Assembly: GCF_014205845.1 (NCBI RefSeq)
Contig: NZ_JACHCR010000001.1
Location: forward strand, 62,001 to 126,000
DNA: 64,000 bases
Reading direction: 5' to 3'
Origin: Mucilaginibacter cryoferens
Lineage (GTDB): Bacteria > Bacteroidota > Bacteroidia > Sphingobacteriales > Sphingobacteriaceae
Made by a program: the position numbers and the translations under genes. This document shows, piece by piece, positions 51,513-59,568 of this stretch; position 1 is the first letter of the stretch, and the number at the start of each line of letters is the position of its first letter. Under the pieces are notes generated by a model, which saw only the letters and a list, made by a program, of their open reading frames with translations, searched no databases and had not been told where the DNA came from.

Positions 51513-52028
51513 TTATTTAGAAGCTTCGGCTTTTTTCTTTACAGTGGCAGCTACTTTTTCTGTTTTAGAAGCTATTGTTTTTTTGGCGCTTGTAGCTGCA
51601 TCCTTAGCATTGGCCGTAATGGTTTTTGCTTTGGCATTGGCCTTAGCTTTAACATCGGCAACTTCTTTTTTTACGGAGGCTGTTTCGGCTTTTGCTTTAG
51701 TGGCGATGGCTTTTGTTTTTTCGGCAGCCTTTGCTTTTACATCGGCAGCGGCGGTTTTAGCTTTATCAGTAGCTGCTTCAATCTTTTTGGCTACGGCAGC
51801 TTTGGTTGCTTCGGCTTTATGGGCAACCGCAGTTTTAGCGGTAGCTACCTCTTTAGCAGCCGTGGCTTTTTTTGCGGTTACTTTACCTTTAAGATCTTCG
51901 TATTTATCTTCGGCAGCTTCTTTTACGTCCTCGGCCGTATCTTTAGTGCCTTCCCAAAGGTTACCGATAGTTTCTTTAACCTTCTCAAAAAATCCTTTTT
52001 CTTCAGGTTCGGTTACGTTAGTACTCAT
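51513..52028 (-). CDS. Lys/Ala-rich low-complexity helical protein
   Basis: A 171-residue protein (start ATG 52028, MSTNVTEPEEKGFFEKVKE; an in-frame upstream ATG at 52082 adds 18 unlikely residues). Residues 10-45 are an acidic amphipathic helix (FFEKVKETIGNLWEGTKDTAEDVKEAAEDKYEDLKGK). The rest is built of AxxKAxAxxKAAA units, giving a very basic helix resembling histone-H1-like, LEA-like or apolipoprotein repeats. Possible roles are DNA compaction or desiccation/stress protection; sequence alone cannot decide. The opposite strand stays open over its whole length only because of the repetitive codons. Confidence 0.75.
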   Translation of the reverse strand: MSTNVTEPEEKGFFEKVKETIGNLWEGTKDTAEDVKEAAEDKYEDLKGKVTAKKATAAKEVATAKTAVAHKAEATKAAVAKKIEAATDKAKTAAADVKAKAAEKTKAIATKAKAETASVKKEVADVKAKANAKAKTITANAKDAATSAKKTIASKTEKVAATVKKKAEASK

Positions 52029-52257
52029 GATGTTTTTGTAGCTAGATTTGTTTAGTAAATTATGTTTACAGGGACGAGACAAATACTATTCCACCTTTAA
52101 TTGGAGTTATTAAATGATTTAAAACATGGTTACATTGTACACTTTACTGGGCATATTGCAATAGCAATTGTGTACTATGTTATAAATATGCTTTAGAGGT
52201 ATTTGTCTTTACCATCTAAAATTTCGATAGCAGGCTTAGTTTGATTATTATAAACCG

Positions 52258-52265
52258 TATTTTTG
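52258..52265 (+). promoter_or_regulatory. -7 box (TATTTTTG), near-leaderless
   Basis: Exact TAnnTTTG match followed by CC, 6 bases before the ATG at 52272. Confidence 0.4.
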
Positions 52266-52271
52266 CCGGCT

Positions 52272-52991
52272 ATGAAGTTTCCAAAATTTGCCGATCTAAT
52301 ATTGTTTGAGAATGATGATGTGATTGTAGTGAACAAGCCTCCCTTTTTAAGCTCGCTTGATGAGCGCGAAGGAGGCGATGTGAATTTGCTGCGCCTGGCT
52401 AAAGGTTATTGGGATGATGCGCAGATATGCCACCGCCTGGATAAGGAAACTTCGGGCGCCCTTATTATCGCCAAAAACCCGGAGGCCTATCGCCTGGTAT
52501 CTATGCAATTTGAGAAACGCCAGGTAAAAAAGGTATACCATGCCGTTATTGATGGCACACACACTTTTGATAACCTGCTTATAGATCTGCCTATATTAAA
52601 CGTAGGCAAAGGCAACGTAACCATCAGCCGCCAGGAAGGTAAACGTGCCGAAACATGGTTTCAATCGTTAAAATACTTTAAACATTATACCCTGGTAGAA
52701 TGCCGCCCGGTTACAGGCCGTATGCACCAGATCAGGATTCACCTGGCAACGCAAAGGGCTTCTATTGCCGGCGATGATATGTACAAAGGCGAACCCGTTT
52801 TTTTATCTAAAATAAAAAGGAAATATCATTTAGGGAAAGATCAGGAAGAACTACCTATCATGAAACGCTTTGCGCTGCATGCTTACGAGGTTACGTTTAA
52901 AATAAATCCCGAAACAGAGATAACCATACATGCACCATATCCCAAAGATTTTGAAACACTTTTAAAGTTACTCGAGAAATTTGACAGCTAA
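52272..52991 (+). CDS. RluA-family RNA pseudouridine synthase
   Basis: A 239-residue pseudouridine synthase. The catalytic Asp is in CHRLDKETSGALIIAKN near residues 58-74 (HRLDxxTSG). Other blocks are DDVIVVNKPPFLSSL at the N-terminus and RPVTGRMHQIRIHLA near residue 155. There is no S4 domain. The RNA target (rRNA or tRNA) cannot be told. Start at ATG 52272 fits the -7 box just upstream; a TTG at 52263 would overlap that box. Confidence 0.92.
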   Translation: MKFPKFADLILFENDDVIVVNKPPFLSSLDEREGGDVNLLRLAKGYWDDAQICHRLDKETSGALIIAKNPEAYRLVSMQFEKRQVKKVYHAVIDGTHTFDNLLIDLPILNVGKGNVTISRQEGKRAETWFQSLKYFKHYTLVECRPVTGRMHQIRIHLATQRASIAGDDMYKGEPVFLSKIKRKYHLGKDQEELPIMKRFALHAYEVTFKINPETEITIHAPYPKDFETLLKLLEKFDS

Positions 52992-53012
52992 TTTTAAATA
53001 TAGCAGCAAAAC

Positions 53013-53046
53013 AAAAAAGGCACTTATAAAACTGAGGGCCTTTTTT
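53013..53046. terminator. bidirectional terminator
   Basis: Perfect 9-bp stem AAAAAAGGC / GCCTTTTTT around a 16-base loop, between the convergent pseudouridine synthase and repeat-lipoprotein genes. Confidence 0.75.
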
Positions 53047-53071
53047 GTTTTACCTATGCGGGAGTATAATT

Positions 53072-53302
53072 TTATCTTTTATACAGGGTATCTTTTAAAA
53101 GCGTTGCTTTATATAATGTATCTTTTTTAGCAGTTGCTTTGTATAAGGTATCTTTTTTAAATGTTGCTTTATACAGGGTATCTTTTTTAGCTAAGTCAAC
53201 GGCATTAATTGTCTTTTTTGCAGGAGAGACCGAACTATCTTTTTTACAGGAGAAATAGCTTATGGCAACAATTGCCATTGCTAAAATTGCGACTTTTTTC
53301 AT
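53072..53302 (-). CDS. small lipoprotein with 10-residue tandem repeat
   Basis: A 76-residue lipoprotein (lipobox region AISYFSC, Cys19). After a short linker the C-terminal half is four tandem units of KKDTLYKATx: three full, then LKDTLYKR at the end. At DNA level this is a 30-bp repeat with a few silent changes. No similar family is known to me. Copy number may vary by slippage. The unit is basic and amphipathic and could bind peptidoglycan, lipid A phosphates or another surface. Confidence 0.7.
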   Translation of the reverse strand: MKKVAILAMAIVAISYFSCKKDSSVSPAKKTINAVDLAKKDTLYKATFKKDTLYKATAKKDTLYKATLLKDTLYKR

Positions 53303-53547
53303 TACGATTGGGGTTTAAATAGGATACAAAAGTAATACTATAAATACTAAAAGCAAATAATATGTAAAAATTTAAAACTTATAGCTATAATCGTTCGCGA
53401 ATTGGACCCTCTATGCGTTATTATTATTATTTTTCAATTATCTTAGAGCGGCTTATTATGTGCCAAAACGAATAACCCACTGATTTTTTATTTATATATT
53501 TGGTTTTATCGGCAGCAAGTGTAATTTTATGCTAAATTGCCTGCACG

Positions 53548-55014
53548 TTGAAAATACTGCGCCCCACTCTATTTCTCCTATTTATCTGCCTCTTTAAAAC
53601 GGCTTTAGCACAATCCCATGCTAAAAAAGACAGCCTTGTTGATTATATTTTATTGAAAGATCAGGAAAAACGGGAAACAAAAGTAACAAGATACATCAAA
53701 TCCTTTTTTCAAAATGCCCCTTTAAACCAACTTGATAAAAAAAGGGAAGCCATTACCGATACTTTCGCCAGGTATAGCTTTGAGAATAAAGAGTCGATGC
53801 TATATTTTATGGAGAGCATTTATCAAAAACGCCTGGCAAACCTAACCGAATCACAAAACGCCCTATTAAAAGCTATTGAAGAAGCCCATAAAAGCAACGA
53901 TCATCTACTACTCTTTCAATACTTTACACACCTGGCCTTTTTGCAAACCGATGAAGGTAATTCTATTGAGGCCGTTAGCAGCTATGGTTTAGCTAAAGAA
54001 GAAATTAAGAAAGTAAATGACCCTTATCTGGAAGCGGTTCTAAACGTAAACATTTCTGACATATATTATAAGAGTGGCCTTTACAGCCAATCGCTTTCTT
54101 ATTTAAACAAAGCCCAAAACATTATAGACGAACATAAACTTAACCGTTTTAATATTTTAACCTTAATTACCTATAACAAAGCCGAGAACTACTTCAGAAC
54201 GGGCAATTACGACTCGTTAAAGCTTAGTCACCAAAAACTCCTTGGTCCCCGCAATCAAAGTTATAAGCTTCATACCTACCAAAAACGTACCAGATACTAC
54301 TTGAGCCTGTTAAACCGCGACTATAAAGCTGCCATAAAATTGATTAATACCTTATTAAACGATAGTGCTTACATTAAAAGCGACCTGGAAGAACAATTAC
54401 TTGCCGATGCTTATTTTAGTAACGGACAAATCGATTCGGCTAAATACATGGTTGATAAACAACTGGCCCAACCATCGCAGATAAATCACCCCGAAATAAA
54501 ATATCATTTATACGAGTTACTTGGTAAAATAGCCCAGGCTAAAAACAACGATAAACTTGCGGCCTATAATTTCGATCTCGCCCTTGGCCAGTTAAAGCAA
54601 AGCGTAAATAACCTATCGCAGGTGGGTGATAAATCATCCCAGCTAAAAATAAATGAGGTACAAAGCCTTTATTATGTAAATTTATTACGGTATAAGCGCG
54701 AACGTTTGTGGATGATATTTGCCATACTGCTGGCCGTACTCGCTGCTACGATAGTAGCTATTTTTTATCGCAGCAGCCGGCAAAAACGGCACTATGAACA
54801 GCTGTTGTTTGCTGCCAAAAAACGTGAACTCGCGTCGATAAACTCGCACGAGGTACGTAACCATCTCTCAAACATATTGGGATTGCTTGACCTGGCAAAG
54901 GATATGGAAACCAAAGAAGAGCTTCTAAAAATACGCGAACACCTCTTATACTCTGCCGAAGAGCTAGATAAAAATCTCAAAAGCGTATCCGATAAACTAA
55001 GCGAAAAAGACTAA
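53548..55014 (+). CDS. TPR-like sensor protein with HisKA-like domain but no ATPase domain
   Basis: A 488-residue protein with a TTG start giving a good signal peptide (ILRPTLFLLFICLFKTALA). Residues about 70-385 are helical TPR-like repeats, probably periplasmic. A single TM helix (about 392-412, LWMIFAILLAVLAATIVAIFY) is followed by a coiled segment and a histidine-kinase-like dimerisation motif, INSHEVRNHLSNILGLLDLA near residue 430. The protein then stops 60 residues later. No N, G1 or G2 boxes follow, so it cannot autophosphorylate like a normal sensor kinase. The H-box His is preserved. It could be a phosphotransfer partner, a scaffold or a truncated kinase. A TTG start was chosen because the nearest ATG is in another frame. 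Confidence 0.7.
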   Translation: MKILRPTLFLLFICLFKTALAQSHAKKDSLVDYILLKDQEKRETKVTRYIKSFFQNAPLNQLDKKREAITDTFARYSFENKESMLYFMESIYQKRLANLTESQNALLKAIEEAHKSNDHLLLFQYFTHLAFLQTDEGNSIEAVSSYGLAKEEIKKVNDPYLEAVLNVNISDIYYKSGLYSQSLSYLNKAQNIIDEHKLNRFNILTLITYNKAENYFRTGNYDSLKLSHQKLLGPRNQSYKLHTYQKRTRYYLSLLNRDYKAAIKLINTLLNDSAYIKSDLEEQLLADAYFSNGQIDSAKYMVDKQLAQPSQINHPEIKYHLYELLGKIAQAKNNDKLAAYNFDLALGQLKQSVNNLSQVGDKSSQLKINEVQSLYYVNLLRYKRERLWMIFAILLAVLAATIVAIFYRSSRQKRHYEQLLFAAKKRELASINSHEVRNHLSNILGLLDLAKDMETKEELLKIREHLLYSAEELDKNLKSVSDKLSEKD

Positions 55015-55316
55015 TTTATCCGTCTGTTGATACCTTGCATTTTTCAACAAAACCAGCCGCCAGCCGTCCTGTTTTTACACTTTTAGCAATAAGCTACCTT
55101 TACCTTGTATTAAAAATACGAAATTGCTAAAAATGCCATTTATAGGATTAATTATTATATATTTATAGTTAAAACATAGTGTTTGTTGAAAAAAATTATA
55201 AAAAAAACACAAAATCATGGTGATTTTTATAAAAAAGATTTAAATTCGCCTTATTAATTGGCGAGATTAATACAAAAACTATCAATAGAACCCCAACTTT
55301 ACAAATTAATTAAAAA
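55015..55316. other. glutamine synthetase upstream region
   Basis: A 302-bp AT-rich leader. It holds a perfect 10-bp inverted repeat TTTTAGCAAT / ATTGCTAAAA (55081-55090, 55123-55132), a small palindrome CGCC-TTATTAATT-GGCG (55247-55263), and a near-consensus -7 box TAAATTCG (55241-55248). These are plausible control sites for nitrogen regulation; none is identified. Confidence 0.4.
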
Positions 55317-56327
55317 ATGGCAACTAAACTCGAGTACATTTGGCTTGATGGGTACAAACCAACACAAAGCCTGCGTAGCAAAACAAAAATTGAAAAAGAT
55401 TTCAGCGGTAAATTAGAAGATTGCCCGCTATGGAGTTTTGATGGTTCATCAACTGAGCAGGCACCAGGTGGTTCGTCTGACTGCGTATTAAAACCGGTTT
55501 TCATTTGCCCAGATCCTCAAAGAAAAGATGCATTCCTTGTAATGTGCGAAGTATTAGATTCAAAAGGCCAGCCTCATGAGTCAAATGGTCGTGCTCACAT
55601 CATGGATGATGATAACGATTTTTGGTTTGGTTTTGAGCAGGAGTACTTTTTATGGGACTCTAAAACAAGCAAACCTCTTGGTTTCCCGGCTGCTGGTTAC
55701 CCAGCTCCACAAGGTCCTTACTATTGCTCAGTAGGCGCAAACAATGCGTTCGGTCGCGAAATTGTTGAAGAGCACTTAGACGTATGTTTAGATGCAGGCT
55801 TAAATGTTGAAGGTATCAATGCCGAGGTAGCAGCAGGCCAGTGGGAATTTCAAATTTTCGCTAAAGGCGCTAAAGAAGCTGGTGACCAAATCTGGGTTGC
55901 ACGTTATTTATTAGAAAGAATTGGCGAAAGCTATGGCGTTGCTATCAACTGGCATTGCAAACCGTTAGGTGAATTAGATTGGAATGGTTCTGGTATGCAC
56001 GCCAACTTCTCAAACACTACCTTACGTACTGCAAACAGCAAAGAAACTTTCACAGCTATCTGCGAAGCTTTCCGTCCGGCTGTTGCCGAGTGTGTTGCCG
56101 TATATGGTGCTCACAACGAATTACGTTTAACAGGTAAACACGAAACTGCATCTATCAACGATTTCAGCTATGGTGTATCTGATCGTGGTGCTTCTATCCG
56201 TATCCCATTGTATACCGTAGATCACGCATGGAGTGGTTATTTAGAAGATCGTCGCCCTAACTCGGCTGCAGATCCATATAAAGTAGCTGCTGTTATTATC
56301 AAAACAGTAAAATCAGCTAAACTATAA
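55317..56327 (+). CDS. glutamine synthetase, eukaryotic-type (GSII)
   Basis: Makes glutamine from glutamate, ammonia and ATP. At 336 residues it has GSII length rather than the about 450 of GSI. Motifs are LEYIWLDGYKPTQSLRSKTK, SFDGSSTEQAPGGSSDC, the FEQEYFLWD metal-site Glu, the GINAEVAAGQWEFQI block and the NWHCKPLGELDWNGSGMHANFS ATP/ammonia region. GSII is the usual form in Sphingobacteriaceae. A terminator follows directly. A gamma-glutamylcyclotransferase and a second GS-family gene lie just downstream. Confidence 0.95.
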   Translation: MATKLEYIWLDGYKPTQSLRSKTKIEKDFSGKLEDCPLWSFDGSSTEQAPGGSSDCVLKPVFICPDPQRKDAFLVMCEVLDSKGQPHESNGRAHIMDDDNDFWFGFEQEYFLWDSKTSKPLGFPAAGYPAPQGPYYCSVGANNAFGREIVEEHLDVCLDAGLNVEGINAEVAAGQWEFQIFAKGAKEAGDQIWVARYLLERIGESYGVAINWHCKPLGELDWNGSGMHANFSNTTLRTANSKETFTAICEAFRPAVAECVAVYGAHNELRLTGKHETASINDFSYGVSDRGASIRIPLYTVDHAWSGYLEDRRPNSAADPYKVAAVIIKTVKSAKL

Positions 56328-56365
56328 TTTAAACGAAAGTTTAATCCCCCATATAGTCCATCAAT

Positions 56366-56399
56366 TCCCCTGGTTGTAATAGATCAGGGGATTTTTTTT
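56366..56399 (+). terminator. terminator after GSII gene
   Basis: TCCCCTG-12-base loop-CAGGGGA stem followed by eight T. The T-run lies just beyond the 3' end of the convergent cyclotransferase gene. Confidence 0.85.
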
Positions 56400-56815
56400 G
56401 CCTGATTTCTTTTGTTGATGTATTCGAGATAGCTACCGCCAGCTATTTTACTTTCTTTGCGAACAGGCCAGTTATAAAGGTAAACCCAGCAGGTAAAAAC
56501 ACCACTATCGGTTTCAATACCAACCAAACGCCTCAAATATTCATGTGGTTGCGGTTCGTTTACGCCAATACCTTCGTACCCATCAATAAGTGTCAAAACC
56601 CGTTCTGCATCGTCCATTAAATAGATGCAACCATAAACATATTGTTTACCGGTTATATCACCTATAGCTCCCGGATACTCGCCTATATTATACAAGCTGC
56701 CTTTAAATTTCCCGGCGCCAACCAACTTACAATGCTTTTGCAGGTAATTGGCATAAGGGTTGCCTGCGGTAAGCAATGTGCCGTACACAAATAAATATGG
56801 GTTAGTGGTAATCAT
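56384..56815 (-). CDS. gamma-glutamylcyclotransferase-family protein (AIG2-like)
   Basis: A 143-residue protein of the GGCT fold. The N-terminal LFVYGTLL is the substrate-binding YGxL loop. The catalytic Glu is that in DGYEG near residue 80 (VLTLIDGYEGI). It releases 5-oxoproline from gamma-glutamyl compounds in characterised relatives. Its place between two glutamine-synthetase-family genes suggests gamma-glutamyl metabolism. The 3' end overlaps the GSII terminator. Confidence 0.85.
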   Translation of the reverse strand: MITTNPYLFVYGTLLTAGNPYANYLQKHCKLVGAGKFKGSLYNIGEYPGAIGDITGKQYVYGCIYLMDDAERVLTLIDGYEGIGVNEPQPHEYLRRLVGIETDSGVFTCWVYLYNWPVRKESKIAGGSYLEYINKRNQAKKIP

Positions 56816-56944
56816 TTATAAAACTGCTTCAAACAAAGGTAAGGTCAAAATCGTATGAATGCTTGTAAACTCCAAAGGCATTTTTTTATGTTTACATCAT
56901 AATGGCTATCTTGTTAAGTTGAAACCGGCCTTATATTTTATACC

Positions 56945-58303
56945 ATGAACAACGAACAGATCAAAACATATATAGAAGAAAATAACATCCAGAAAATAAA
57001 ATTCGCGTTTGCCGATATTGATGGTGTTTTACGCGGCAAAGTCATCCATCCCAAAAAATTCATAGAAGGCCTGCAAAGCGGCTATGGCTTTTGCGATGTG
57101 GTTTTTGGATGGGATAGTAACGATGTTTGCTACGATAATGTAAAGCTAACCAGTTGGCACACCGGCTATCCGGATAAGCTTTGCCGTATTGATCTCAACA
57201 CCATGCGCAACATACCATGGCAGGATAATATCCCCTTCTTTTTGGCAGATTACAGTCACCCTAATGGCACCGCCCTACCCGCCTGCCCACGCAGCCTGTT
57301 AAAAAAAATAGTTAAAGAATGCGAGGACATGGGCTACCATGCCGAGTTTGCCCAGGAATTTGAATGGTTTAATTTTAGGGAAACGCCGCAATCTATAAAC
57401 GATAAAGGTTTCACCAACATTAATACCCTAACACCGGGGATGTTTGGCTATTCTATACTACGCACATCACAAAACAGCGATTTTTATTACGATCTGTTTA
57501 ACCTGCTTACCCAATTCAACATCCCCATAGAAGGCCTTCATACAGAAACCGGCCCCGGAGTATATGAAGCCGCTATTGCCCATGATGAAGTTTTGGCAGC
57601 AGCCGATAAAGCGGTACTATTTAAAACCGCTGTTAAAGAAATTGCTTACAAACACGGCATTATGGCATCATTTATGGCCAAATGGAACGAAGAATTGCCA
57701 GGCTGCAGCGGCCATATTCACCAGAGTTTGTGGAGCAAGGATAAAACTACCAATCTGTTTTATAATGGCGATGACGTTAATAAAATGAGCGATGTGCATA
57801 AGCATTACCTTGCAGGCCAGCTGCATTGCATGCCGCACTTATTACCCATGTACGCACCAACCATCAACAGCTATAAGCGCCTTGTTGAAGGCGCATGGGC
57901 ACCAACAACTATTACCTGGGGAGTAGATAACCGCACTACCGCATTACGTGTTATAAATACCACGCCAGGTTATACAAGACTGGAAACCCGTATTCCAGGC
58001 TCAGATACCAATCCTTATTTGGCCATAGCAGCAGCACTTGCTTCCGGCTTATACGGCATAAAAAACAAACTTCCGCTAAACATTGAGCCCACTGTTGGCA
58101 ACGGCTACCAGGATAAGCGCAACGGCGTACTGGCCAAAAACTTGTTTGATGCCGCCACAGATATGCAAAACTCCCCCCTTGCAAAAGAGCTTTTTGGCGA
58201 AGACTTTGTTGAACACTTTACCCAAACCCGCCTGTGGGAGCATCGCCAATATGCCAAACATGTTACCGACTGGGAATTGAAAAGGTATTTTGAAGTGATA
58301 TAG
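56945..58303 (+). CDS. glutamine synthetase family protein (GSI-like ligase)
   Basis: A 452-residue ligase with GSI architecture: a beta-grasp N-terminus (KIKFAFADIDGVLRGKVIHPKKF), a catalytic domain with EFAQEFEWFNF, GLHTETGPGVYEAAI and ELPGCSGHIHQSLWS, and a C-terminal RLETRIPGSDTNPYLAIAAALASGL. The DxxGxxRGK start and divergence from GlnA point to a gamma-glutamyl ligase for amines (polyamine or ethanolamine type) rather than the main glutamine synthetase, which is the GSII gene nearby. The substrate is unproven. Confidence 0.85.
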   Translation: MNNEQIKTYIEENNIQKIKFAFADIDGVLRGKVIHPKKFIEGLQSGYGFCDVVFGWDSNDVCYDNVKLTSWHTGYPDKLCRIDLNTMRNIPWQDNIPFFLADYSHPNGTALPACPRSLLKKIVKECEDMGYHAEFAQEFEWFNFRETPQSINDKGFTNINTLTPGMFGYSILRTSQNSDFYYDLFNLLTQFNIPIEGLHTETGPGVYEAAIAHDEVLAAADKAVLFKTAVKEIAYKHGIMASFMAKWNEELPGCSGHIHQSLWSKDKTTNLFYNGDDVNKMSDVHKHYLAGQLHCMPHLLPMYAPTINSYKRLVEGAWAPTTITWGVDNRTTALRVINTTPGYTRLETRIPGSDTNPYLAIAAALASGLYGIKNKLPLNIEPTVGNGYQDKRNGVLAKNLFDAATDMQNSPLAKELFGEDFVEHFTQTRLWEHRQYAKHVTDWELKRYFEVI

Positions 58304-58315
58304 TTACTCTTTTTC

Positions 58316-58407
58316 TGAACCGGGATTAAACAGATTCATCAGCCTTTTTGGATTTGATGAATTTTCACAAATCCTATAATCCAATAAATCTGCTTAATCC
58401 CGGTTCC
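58316..58407. repeat. imperfect intergenic palindrome
   Basis: TGAACCGGGATTAAACAGATT on the left matches the complement of AATCTGCTTAATCCCGGTTCC on the right with two or three mismatches; inner 'ggattt / aaatcc' words also pair. It lies between the GS-like and APH-like genes. Confidence 0.7.
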
Positions 58408-58478
58408 AACAAAAACAATCTGCAAATCTTATTCTTATTCCATTTTATTATCTAATCTTTGTAGCCTAAATTATGTAA

Positions 58479-59516
58479 ATGGACTTTTCTTTAATTGTTA
58501 AAAAAGCATGGGAAGGTTATGACGCGTCCAAAACAATCAAACTTATTGAGGACATCAGCGCCATGGTATCAACCAACCATGTGTATCGTATTACGTTTGA
58601 TGACGACGATATCATCATTGCCAAGTTATCTTACTTTGGCAAATTTGAGCACTTTAAGGAGGATCACCGCATCATCCAAACCTTAGCCAATAACCTGCTT
58701 TATCCCTTCGAAAATCTGCTGGCCCGATCATTGCTTAAAAACAATCGCGTATATATCTATCACTATAAGCATGGTAAAACAGATGCCTGGGTTGTTTTTT
58801 ACAATCCGACTCGCATCCTTAACCGATTGCCGCGCAGGTTAGATGATAACCAGATTAAAAAACTTGGCCAACAGGTAGGCAAATTCCACAAAGCTTGTTC
58901 AAGAATAAAAAATGTGTTGCCAAAATCGTCTAAAACTTTGCGCACAGATATTTCTTCGTTGATGAACCAACTGGAAACCGACGAAAAACAATTTGGGACC
59001 GCCATGCAAGCCGACTTTTTGAAATATCACTGTGAAATTTTCATGAAAAATCGGTCCAAATACAACATGAGCTCTTTCGAGATCATTCCGGTATTTATAG
59101 ACTGGAATATCGGCAACTTTTCGGTAACACCAGGTCTTGAATTATATTCCCGTTGGGATTACGACTGGTTTAGAATGAGTTACAGAGTTTTAGATTTTTA
59201 CTTCTTTAGTCGTGTGGTATCAGATATAGGTGACCGTACCGTATTTAGCTATGTGATAAACACCATGATGGAAGACAGGTTTATCCTTTTCCTGAAAGAA
59301 TATCATAAAGTAAACCCACTTACTGCCGATGAAATCAGATTTATGAAAGAGGCCTACCGCTTTTTTATCCTCAATTATGTAATTAAAGACGGGAAACACT
59401 TTTTTAGCGAACAATATGCTCAAAAACTGCAATCAGAAGCATTTAATATCTATTTACCATCGGTAGACAGGGACTTTGATGCCGAAAAAATTATCGAAGC
59501 ACTGAAATTAAAATAG
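58479..59516 (+). CDS. APH-fold small-molecule kinase family protein
   Basis: A 345-residue protein with the aminoglycoside/choline-kinase fold. An N-terminal lobe with VYRITFDDDDIIIAKL is followed by a helical lobe (KKLGQQVGKFHKACSRIK). The catalytic region reads VFIDWNIGNFSV, where HGDxHxGN would be expected: the catalytic Asp and the metal-binding Asn are kept, but His-Gly is Phe-Ile. A second metal Asp lies in SRWDYDWFRM (DxD-type). Probably an active kinase of unknown acceptor. The HAD-family phosphatase gene follows 52 bp downstream on the same strand. Confidence 0.78.
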   Translation: MDFSLIVKKAWEGYDASKTIKLIEDISAMVSTNHVYRITFDDDDIIIAKLSYFGKFEHFKEDHRIIQTLANNLLYPFENLLARSLLKNNRVYIYHYKHGKTDAWVVFYNPTRILNRLPRRLDDNQIKKLGQQVGKFHKACSRIKNVLPKSSKTLRTDISSLMNQLETDEKQFGTAMQADFLKYHCEIFMKNRSKYNMSSFEIIPVFIDWNIGNFSVTPGLELYSRWDYDWFRMSYRVLDFYFFSRVVSDIGDRTVFSYVINTMMEDRFILFLKEYHKVNPLTADEIRFMKEAYRFFILNYVIKDGKHFFSEQYAQKLQSEAFNIYLPSVDRDFDAEKIIEALKLK

Positions 59517-59568
59517 GCATTAGCCTAATATTTGAGCATATTGCGACTTAATTACAGCAGATACAGGT

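Noticed and set aside
51544..52041. 165-codon open frame on the plus strand, Ala/Val-rich, opposite the Lys/Ala-rich gene
   Set aside because: It is a mirror of the repetitive codons on the minus strand. The predicted protein is an implausible run of hydrophobic residues, and the minus-strand gene has the better start and a terminator.
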